The notes beneath the pieces were generated by a model. That model was not told where the DNA came from, ran no database searches, and saw only the letters and a list, made by a program, of their open reading frames with translations. From NCBI GenBank assembly GCA_003251995.1, contig QKDT01000141.1:1-6635 (forward strand): a stretch of DNA of 6,635 nt, in the 5' to 3' direction. Positions 1-4,783 of this stretch are shown here, piece after piece; the first letter of the stretch is position 1; the number at the start of each line of letters is the position of its first letter. Made by a program: the position numbers and the translations under genes. The DNA comes from Desulfovibrio desulfuricans (GTDB taxonomy: Bacteria > Desulfobacterota > Desulfovibrionia > Desulfovibrionales > Desulfovibrionaceae).

Positions 1-648
1 GTAGCCAAGGTCTGCCATGATGAAAAGTTCTTCCAGCTCTTCCCAAAAGGCGTCGTCCAACTCGCCATGCCCAGAAAACAGGGCGTCCAGCCCTTTGGAA
101 AACTGTTCACGCGTGCGCGAAAGACCTTGGCTTATTTTAAGAAACAACCTGTTGCGCTCGTCCTCTTCGTCTTCCATATCCAGGGCGAGAGCCAGACGAT
201 ATTGCAATTCAGAGCGAAATTCCTCCACCTGCCGGTAACCCATGCGGGTGAGCCAATCCTGAAAATCGCGCACAAAATTCTGCGCTTCGGCCTCCGGGGC
301 ATCAAGGGCGCGCAGCAAAAAGAACAGGCGCTGCCACAACAGGTCGCCCGCTTCATCCACTCCCTCAAGCACAATGCCAAGCCAGACGGAAAGCTTGGGT
401 TCCGCCTCGCGCAAACGCAGGGTTAGCGCTTCATCGGCAGCGGACGCCACAAGAACTGTGGCTGATGGCTGAACAGGAGCCCCAGATTCTACCCCGGATT
501 CGACTACGGCTTCGGGTGCGGATTCGGACACGGATTCGCTTACGGCAACCCCTGCTGCACTTTTCTCTGCTGCTTCGTCCTGCGCCGCAGAGGGGGCCAC
601 ATCTTCCGCGCCGCCAAACATCTTTTTAATGGCTGAGAAAAAACCCAT
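1..648 (-). CDS. ftsY: Signal recognition particle receptor FtsY, N-terminal part (C-terminus outside window)
   Basis: FtsY is the membrane-associated SRP-receptor GTPase that docks ribosome-SRP complexes at the Sec translocon. The 216 visible residues start MGFFSAIKKMFGG, a short basic/hydrophobic membrane-targeting helix typical of FtsY. An Ala/Glu/Ser/Val-rich acidic linker follows (about 14-70), then a helical segment (about 72-165), then the beginning of the NG domain from about 171. The stretch GLSRTREQFSKGLDALF (175-191), followed by LDDAFWEELEELFIMADLGY (197-216), matches the FtsY/Ffh N-domain pattern. The GTPase motifs lie beyond the window edge. The start is fixed by AAGGAG at 659-654, 5 nt before the ATG; this site overlaps the TAA of the preceding gene, so translation is probably coupled. 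It is the last visible gene of the murJ run. The family call is confident although the G domain cannot be seen. Confidence 0.88.
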   Translation of the reverse strand, partial: MGFFSAIKKMFGGAEDVAPSAAQDEAAEKSAAGVAVSESVSESAPEAVVESGVESGAPVQPSATVLVASAADEALTLRLREAEPKLSVWLGIVLEGVDEAGDLLWQRLFFLLRALDAPEAEAQNFVRDFQDWLTRMGYRQVEEFRSELQYRLALALDMEDEEDERNRLFLKISQGLSRTREQFSKGLDALFSGHGELDDAFWEELEELFIMADLGY

Positions 649-651
649 ATA

Positions 652-660
652 CTCTCCTTA
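652..660 (-). promoter_or_regulatory. Ribosome-binding site of ftsY overlapping the upstream stop codon
   Basis: Read on the minus strand the sequence is TAAGGAGAG. The TAA is the stop of the preceding gene and AAGGAG (659-654) is a near-perfect Shine-Dalgarno site 5 nt from the ftsY ATG. The overlap suggests termination-reinitiation coupling; that is inference. Confidence 0.75.
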
Positions 661-1806
661 TCTTCCGCCCTCTTGCACCGAGGGTTTACTTTCTTTGGGC
701 GTCTGCCCCTCCAGAGCCTCCAGCACCTCACGCAGGGCCAGCACGCATTCTTCCACGGCTAGCGCCGCGGAGGCGGCGTCCGCATCATTTACGGCCCATT
801 GCATGGCGTGCGCGGCAGAGGCCAGCCGCTCCGCCCCCACGCAGGGTGCGGCTTTTTCCAAAATACGCCCCAGACGGCACAGGTTGTCCGGATCTTCCGC
901 CGCATACAGCCGCAGCAGCAGATCGGGGGCCGCGGCAAAGGTTCTGCCAAACAGACCAGCCGTGACCCGCCAGGCCTCAGGACGGCGCAACAAAAAAGCC
1001 CGCCCAAGCTCGGCACTGACCACGGCCCCGGCGGCGACATCCTCGCTCAAAGGTGAGGAAGCTTCATCCTGCGTTTCTGCAGCAGAATGAAAGGGCGCAT
1101 CTTCGGCAGTAGAGCCGGGTTCAAAACTGCCAGCACTCGCGGAGGATCGGGCCAATTCTGAAGCCAATTCTGGCCCCACATTTGAAGCGGAACTGAGGGC
1201 AGGCACAGCATCAGATGCCGCCCTTCCCCCCGGCGCGCCGCGCTCAAATAGCAAGGCTTTGAGCCGGGCCAAATCTCCCCAATGCCACAGCAGGGCCAAC
1301 AGCACCAGCGTTGCAAAAATAGCAGAAAGGCAAAACCGCGCCACTTCGCGCCGGGCCTTTTGCGCCAGATCTTCGTCTGTAATGCGGGGCGAAAGAAAAA
1401 CCTCCACCGAACCTACGGGACGCCCCTCCATCTTGAGTGGATTCATCCCCTGCACGCTGTTTTCTGCGATCTCATCATCCCAGGGTACAGGCTCCCACTG
1501 ATAGTTGCGCCTTTGCCCCTCCAGCATGCCCTTGTTTGTCTGCACCTTGATGGCGTAGATGGATTCGTCTGCCATCGCCGCCATAACAATAGTGCGCGCG
1601 GCGAGTTCGTCCATTTCCCAGGCGGGCAACGAAAGCAGCGACGCCAACTGCGCAGCGGTGCGCCCAGCCTCGCCGCCCAGGCGGTTTTCCGCCTCTAGCC
1701 TGTCCTCGTTGACGTTCCAGACGCCCAGCAGCACAAACAGCAGCAATGCCGCCGCCCATACGATCAAGGCCAGCTTGCGGCGTAGAACGTGAGAGATATT
1801 GGGCAT
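658..1806 (-). CDS. Two-TM membrane protein with sensor-like outer domain and degenerate HPt-like C-terminal domain
   Basis: This 382-aa protein has no name I recognise. Its layout is a TM helix at about 11-31, a probable periplasmic domain at 32-157, a second TM at about 158-176, a disordered Ala/Ser/Glu-rich linker at about 192-262, and an all-helical C-terminal domain at about 263-366. The outer domain (LPAWEMDE at 60-67, ESIYAIKV at 81-88, GRPVGSVEVFLS at 128-139) resembles the small periplasmic input domains of two-component sensors. The C-terminal region follows the histidine phosphotransfer (HPt) pattern: LGRILEKAAPCVGAERL (312-328) lines up with the usual LAHTLKGSA..GAxxL. The phosphorylatable His is Arg314 and the following K-G is E317-K318. 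No HATPase or receiver domain is present. The start ATG has no close Shine-Dalgarno site; AAGGAG lies 30 nt upstream, before a hairpin. The gene sits between murJ (34-nt gap) and ftsY (9-nt gap). Gene reality is secure; the HPt relationship is inferred by eye. Confidence 0.8.
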   Translation of the reverse strand: MPNISHVLRRKLALIVWAAALLLFVLLGVWNVNEDRLEAENRLGGEAGRTAAQLASLLSLPAWEMDELAARTIVMAAMADESIYAIKVQTNKGMLEGQRRNYQWEPVPWDDEIAENSVQGMNPLKMEGRPVGSVEVFLSPRITDEDLAQKARREVARFCLSAIFATLVLLALLWHWGDLARLKALLFERGAPGGRAASDAVPALSSASNVGPELASELARSSASAGSFEPGSTAEDAPFHSAAETQDEASSPLSEDVAAGAVVSAELGRAFLLRRPEAWRVTAGLFGRTFAAAPDLLLRLYAAEDPDNLCRLGRILEKAAPCVGAERLASAAHAMQWAVNDADAASAALAVEECVLALREVLEALEGQTPKESKPSVQEGGR

Positions 1807-1815
1807 ATGATTTGT

Positions 1816-1836
1816 CGCGAGAGATTCGCTCCCGCG
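1816..1836 (-). promoter_or_regulatory. Hairpin between Shine-Dalgarno site and start codon of the sensor/HPt-like gene
   Basis: On the minus strand, CGCGGGAG (1836-1829), a CGAAT loop (1828-1824) and CTCTCGCG (1823-1816) form an 8-bp stem with one G-U pair. AAGGAG (1842-1837) directly abuts the 5' side, and 9 nt separate the 3' side from the ATG at 1806. If folded, the hairpin shortens the SD-to-ATG distance from 30 to about 9 nt. The pairing is read directly from the sequence; the role is inferred. Confidence 0.55.
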
Positions 1837-1840
1837 CTCC

Positions 1841-3601
1841 TTACTGTTGATGTGGTTTGCCACGCAGACGGCACATGATCGCGCGGGCAGCCGTATGGGC
1901 ATCTCCATCGCACAAAACAAAAAGGCAAACAGCCCACGCGCTTGCTCCGCCAATGATGGCAAGGGCAAGCTCAAGCCAGAGGCCACGCCCTTGCAGCAAT
2001 TCCAGCAATCGCCACGCGGCAAAAGCTGTAACCGCAGCGGCTGCAAGCTGTCGTAGCGCGGATGCAGCCAAGGGCAGACAATTGCCCACAGAGGCCGCGC
2101 CGCGTGAATGTATTTTCAATGCGCGAGCCAAGATGCGCAGCAGGAGGCCGCATTGCAGCCACAAGCCCAGGCTCACCGCCAATGCGGGGGCCATTACGCC
2201 CAAGCTGCCCGAAAGACTATGGACCAGTGCGGCCCCAACCGCAAGCGTAGCAACCACGGCCCACACGGCGCTGGTTGCCGTGCGCCGCACCTCGCCCAGG
2301 GCATTGCATGCCGCCAGCAGCGATCGGTTGACCGCAAATGCGGGCAGCCCCGGCAAATAGGCCCACAGCGCAAGGCCAGTTTCATAAGCGGCATTGTCAC
2401 CAAAGGCACCGTGGCGCAGCAGCCCCTCCACCAGACGCGGCCCCACGGCCCACAATCCTGCGGCGGCGGGCAGGCTTAACAGCAGGGTCAAACGCAGGGC
2501 CGTACTGAGCTGGGTTGAAAACGGCAAAAATTCTTTGGCGGCGGCAAGGCGACTCAAGGTCGGCAGACTAGCCATGCCCAAACACACGCCCACCAAGCCT
2601 AACGGCAGCTCAAGCAACCTCTCGGCATAATATAAGGCGGCAACCTGCCCGCCCCCAAGGCCAGAGGCAAGCGACATGGCTGCCAGCATGGCAAGCTGGG
2701 GGGCAGATGCCCCAAGCAGCCCGGCGGGCAAACGCCCAAGGCAGTTCCATGCCGTATGCGCAACACGCTCGTGCAGGTGGGGTGCGCTCCTGCCATCGCC
2801 GTTTTGCCAGCAAGCCGCGTCATCCGCTGCCCCGGCTGTATGCCCCGGCAGCAAGCGCCGCACAGCCAGCCATTGCGCCAGCCACTGCGCAATACCGCCG
2901 CAGAGCATGCCCACAGCCAGCGCCAGTGCCGGAGGCAGCAGCCCAAGCGCCGCAGCCGCCGCAAAACATAAAATTACAATATTAAACAAGGCTGGCGAGG
3001 CAGCGGGCAGCCAGAACACGCCAAGGCTGTGCAACAGGGCCATGCCCAGCGCCGCCATGCCCGCAGCAAGCGTATAGGGCAAACAGATGCGCAGCAGGTA
3101 TATGGCCTCCTGCCGTTCCGGCCCATTAAAGCCGGGAGCCAGCACATCCGTAAGCCATGGCGCGGCAGCCAGCCCCAGCAGGGTCAGCAGCGCCAGCACC
3201 AGGCCAAGCCTCACCGCCAAGGCACGGGCCAGCATGCGCATGCCCCGCAGCCTCTCATCCTGCGCGCAAGCACCGCCGGACAACACCGAAGCCCGCTCCA
3301 GATGCACCAGGCTGGCGGTCAGCGTCATGGAAAGCGAACCCTCTCCCAGCATACGCCGCAGCACATGGGGCAACCGCATGGCTGCCACCAGCGCATCGGC
3401 GGCAACGCCACCTCCCACGAGCCAGGCCATGCTCATATCGCGCAAAAGGCCAAGCACGCGCGAAACAAGGGCAAAACCGCCCAAAAGGGCTGCCGTGCGC
3501 GCAATACCGCCCGCAGGACGGGGGGCTGCTGCCTGCGCTGGCACGCCACTTGTGGGGGCTTTGTCGCCCTGGCTTTGTGCGCCGCCGCTAGAAGCGATCA
3601 T
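1841..3601 (-). CDS. murJ: Lipid II flippase MurJ (MviN family)
   Basis: MurJ is the polytopic MOP-superfamily protein that flips lipid II across the inner membrane for peptidoglycan synthesis. The 586-aa product is hydrophobic throughout, consistent with about 14 TM helices. The N-terminal signature is clear: SRVLGLLRD (47-55), ADA (68-70), RLPHVLRR (76-83) and GEG (86-88). With an offset of 30 these place Arg54, Asp69 and Arg82 on E. coli Arg24, Asp39 and Arg52. YYAERLLELP (324-333) puts Arg328 on E. coli Arg270. Compared with the roughly 510-aa E. coli protein it has a 30-residue Ala/Pro/Gly-rich N-terminal extension and a longer polar loop around 253-282. The start is supported by GAGGAA at 3609-3604, although the spacing is short. 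The TAA stop at 1843-1841 is part of AAGGAG for the next gene. It heads the murJ / sensor-HPt-like / ftsY run. Confidence 0.93.
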   Translation of the reverse strand: MIASSGGAQSQGDKAPTSGVPAQAAAPRPAGGIARTAALLGGFALVSRVLGLLRDMSMAWLVGGGVAADALVAAMRLPHVLRRMLGEGSLSMTLTASLVHLERASVLSGGACAQDERLRGMRMLARALAVRLGLVLALLTLLGLAAAPWLTDVLAPGFNGPERQEAIYLLRICLPYTLAAGMAALGMALLHSLGVFWLPAASPALFNIVILCFAAAAALGLLPPALALAVGMLCGGIAQWLAQWLAVRRLLPGHTAGAADDAACWQNGDGRSAPHLHERVAHTAWNCLGRLPAGLLGASAPQLAMLAAMSLASGLGGGQVAALYYAERLLELPLGLVGVCLGMASLPTLSRLAAAKEFLPFSTQLSTALRLTLLLSLPAAAGLWAVGPRLVEGLLRHGAFGDNAAYETGLALWAYLPGLPAFAVNRSLLAACNALGEVRRTATSAVWAVVATLAVGAALVHSLSGSLGVMAPALAVSLGLWLQCGLLLRILARALKIHSRGAASVGNCLPLAASALRQLAAAAVTAFAAWRLLELLQGRGLWLELALAIIGGASAWAVCLFVLCDGDAHTAARAIMCRLRGKPHQQ

Positions 3602-3814
3602 CGTTCCTCGATGCAGACTTGCGGAAACTCAGGACAAGGCGCGCCGCTATAACCGCAGACGCGCAGATGCTGACTATGTACGATCGGTGCATGACCTTTA
3701 TAGGCCCCTGTCAGCCTCACGGCTCGACGCAAAATTCACCTCCGGCAGCAAGCGGCATATTCTCTGCGGTGCAGAAATATACCGAAGCCGCCAGAAGCGA
3801 AAAAAGGGGCAAAC
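3602..3814. other. Intergenic region between queF and murJ
   Basis: These 213 nt separate two genes on the minus strand. The queF-proximal half holds a 32-nt imperfect hairpin at 3753-3784. A minus-strand TATAAA (3702-3697) is a possible -10 element for murJ, but no good -35 sits at the usual distance, so the promoter is not resolved. No credible small gene was found. Confidence 0.6.
3753..3784 (-). terminator. Strong imperfect hairpin downstream of queF, terminator-like but without a U-tract
   Basis: On the minus strand, CGGTATATTTCTGC (3784-3771), an ACC loop (3770-3768) and GCAGAGAATATGCCG (3767-3753) pair over about 14 bp with one G-U pair and one bulged base. It begins about 31 nt after the queF stop. 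No T-run follows; the TTTTTT at about 3806-3801 precedes it. It could terminate queF transcription inefficiently, protect an mRNA 3' end, or act on murJ transcription. The structure is seen in the sequence; the function is uncertain. Confidence 0.45.
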
Positions 3815-4318
3815 CTAGGGGCGATGCGGATCCGGCTCAGACTTCCACGCAGCCACAGCTTCACGCACAAGGCGGTTTTGCTCTTCGGGCATGCCGTCCT
3901 TGAAGGTTTCGGCAAACACGTGGATACGTGTACCGCCACGCGGCACAAACAGGCCCTTTACCCGGCACCAGCAGGGATTGAGCAGTGTGCGCAGGTCTTC
4001 CAGCACGTTGTTGGTGATGGTTTCCATAAACGACTGGTGATTGCGGAAGGCAAACATATAGAGCTTGAAGCTCTTGGATTCCACGCACAGCTCATCGGGA
4101 ATATATTCCACGGTGATAGTGCCGCAGTCGGGCTGCCCCGTCACCGGACAAAGCGAGGTGAACTCGGGAAAGCTGATGCTGATCACATAGGGACGCTGGG
4201 GAAAGCAGTTGGGAAAGGCCTCCAGCAAGGCGACACTGGGGCCACCCTCGGGGGATTCAAGTCGGCCTGTGCCAAGAACCTTCAGAGCCTGGGTCTGATC
4301 CTGGCTGCGGGTACTCAT
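3815..4318 (-). CDS. queF: NADPH-dependent 7-cyano-7-deazaguanine reductase QueF (short, one-domain type)
   Basis: QueF is the cytoplasmic enzyme that reduces the nitrile preQ0 to the amine preQ1 in queuosine tRNA modification, a member of the tunnelling (T-) fold. At 167 aa it matches the short Bacillus-type class. The QueF motif ESKSFKLY is at 80-87. The catalytic Cys57 and proton-donor Asp64 lie in CPVTGQPD (57-64), corresponding to Cys55 and Asp62 of the B. subtilis enzyme. VPRGGTRI (125-132) matches the C-terminal RGG segment. One oddity is that the FHE active-site pair found in well-studied enzymes reads F97-M98-E99. The start is set by AAGGAG at 4330-4325, 6 nt before the ATG. The reading frame stays open for about 200 codons upstream, but that extension lacks recognisable homology. 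It appears to be a single-gene unit, transcribed away from the divergent mog operon. Confidence 0.93.
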   Translation of the reverse strand: MSTRSQDQTQALKVLGTGRLESPEGGPSVALLEAFPNCFPQRPYVISISFPEFTSLCPVTGQPDCGTITVEYIPDELCVESKSFKLYMFAFRNHQSFMETITNNVLEDLRTLLNPCWCRVKGLFVPRGGTRIHVFAETFKDGMPEEQNRLVREAVAAWKSEPDPHRP

Positions 4319-4346
4319 GGGATACTCCTTAAAATACACAGAAATG

Positions 4347-4363
4347 ACGCTGCCGTGCAGCGT
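4347..4363 (-). promoter_or_regulatory. Short hairpin in the queF leader
   Basis: ACGCTGC (4347-4353) and GCAGCGT (4357-4363) form a perfect 7-bp stem with a 3-nt loop, ending 17 nt upstream of the queF Shine-Dalgarno site. On the minus strand it is followed by a T-rich but interrupted stretch, so it is not a standard terminator. It may simply structure the leader RNA. Confidence 0.35.
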
Positions 4364-4404
4364 AGGGGGGCCGCTCGCCGTGGCGCGCGCCGGAATGCGA
4401 CAAA

Positions 4405-4448
4405 CAGGATGATCCTGGCAGGATAATCCCGGCAAGACGACCCCGGAA
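4405..4448. repeat. Array of three degenerate 14-bp palindromic repeats upstream of queF
   Basis: Starting at 4407, three 14-nt units follow each other: GGATGATCCTGGCA, GGATAATCCCGGCA and AGACGACCCCGGAA. Units 1 and 2 agree at 12 of 14 positions; units 2 and 3 at 9 of 14. The first unit lies in a perfect 13-bp palindrome, CAGGAT-G-ATCCTG (4405-4417). The second (4419-4431) keeps five of six arm pairs and the third is worn. The arrangement resembles tandem operator sites on the queF side of the region, but no known regulator was recognised. Confidence 0.5.
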
Positions 4449-4618
4449 AGATGCGCCGACAGGGCGGCTAACGCGGTTGCGCAGGCGAAAGGCCACGCTA
4501 CAGCGCAAAGGCAGACTCGCCAAACAAATACCAATGCCACTCGCATCATGGGCCAGCGCTGCCAAACAGCGCGAGGCCAAACCAGATAAGGAGCCACATA
4601 GGGCGGCATGAGCCAGGT

Positions 4619-4672
4619 AGCGAACAGATTTTCGCTCAGCGACCTCGTGCCGTTACAGCAGTGGAGGCACGA
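4619..4672. other. Two adjacent stem-loops in the divergent region
   Basis: AGCGAA (4619-4624) pairs with TTCGCT (4631-4636) across a 6-nt loop. TCGTGCC (4645-4651) pairs with GGCACGA (4666-4672) across a 14-nt loop. Neither is followed by a U-tract on either strand. They may be part of a leader or small RNA, or may be chance. Confidence 0.3.
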
Positions 4673-4687
4673 CATTTCACCCGGCGC

Positions 4688-4752
4688 GTATCGGACTTGT
4701 AACCCATTGCGCTTGCGGCTACAATAATCTATTGCCCACCCTAATCCGATAC
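4688..4752. repeat. 8-bp inverted repeat bracketing the mog promoter
   Basis: GTATCGGA (4688-4695) and TCCGATAC (4745-4752) are perfect inverted copies. One lies just upstream of the -35 box, the other in the early leader. A further ATCGG occurs at 4759-4763. Paired operator half-sites are one reading; no regulator was identified. Confidence 0.4.
4697..4725 (+). promoter_or_regulatory. Candidate sigma70 promoter for the mog-ubiA-darP operon
   Basis: The -35 is TTGTAA (4697-4702) and the -10 is TACAAT (4720-4725), with a 17-nt spacer. The -10 matches five of six consensus positions and the -35 four of six. Transcription would begin near 4732, leaving a leader of about 52 nt before the ATG at 4784. 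Confidence 0.5.
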
Positions 4753-4783
4753 TATCCCATCGGCCAGTTTGACGGAGCAACGT

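Larger units (their letters stand above)
4319..4783. other. Divergent intergenic region between queF and mog
   Basis: This 465-nt non-coding region serves queF (minus) and the mog operon (plus). From left to right it holds the queF Shine-Dalgarno site (4330-4325), a short hairpin (4347-4363), an array of about 14-bp palindromic repeats (4405-4448), and two more hairpins (4619-4636 and 4645-4672). A sigma70-like promoter (4697-4725) then lies inside an 8-bp inverted repeat, ahead of the mog Shine-Dalgarno site (4774-4777). I found no preQ1 riboswitch consensus upstream of queF, no tRNA, and no convincing small gene. No clear queF promoter was found. Confidence 0.6.

Noticed and set aside
629..1090. 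Plus-strand open frames of 100-240 codons opposite the sensor/HPt-like protein, murJ and ftsY
   Set aside because: They are low-complexity Ala/Arg/Pro/Gln-rich translations antisense to well-supported genes and lack ribosome-binding sites.
1807..2046. Upstream extension of the sensor/HPt-like protein by 80 residues
   Set aside because: It would overlap the end of murJ heavily, lacks a Shine-Dalgarno site, and adds sequence before an otherwise natural N-terminal TM helix.
3602..3693. Small minus-strand ORF starting MHRSYIVSICASAVIAARLV
   Set aside because: It has poor ribosome-binding spacing and runs into murJ in another frame, with no recognisable features.
4364..4580. preQ1 riboswitch or sigma54 promoter upstream of queF
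   Set aside because: No preQ1 aptamer consensus was found. A TGGCAT-like box near 4530 (minus strand) lacks the GC element at the -12 position.
4769..4783. TTG start for the Mog-type protein
   Set aside because: The ATG at 4784 has GGAG at 6-nt spacing, while the TTG has no ribosome-binding site.
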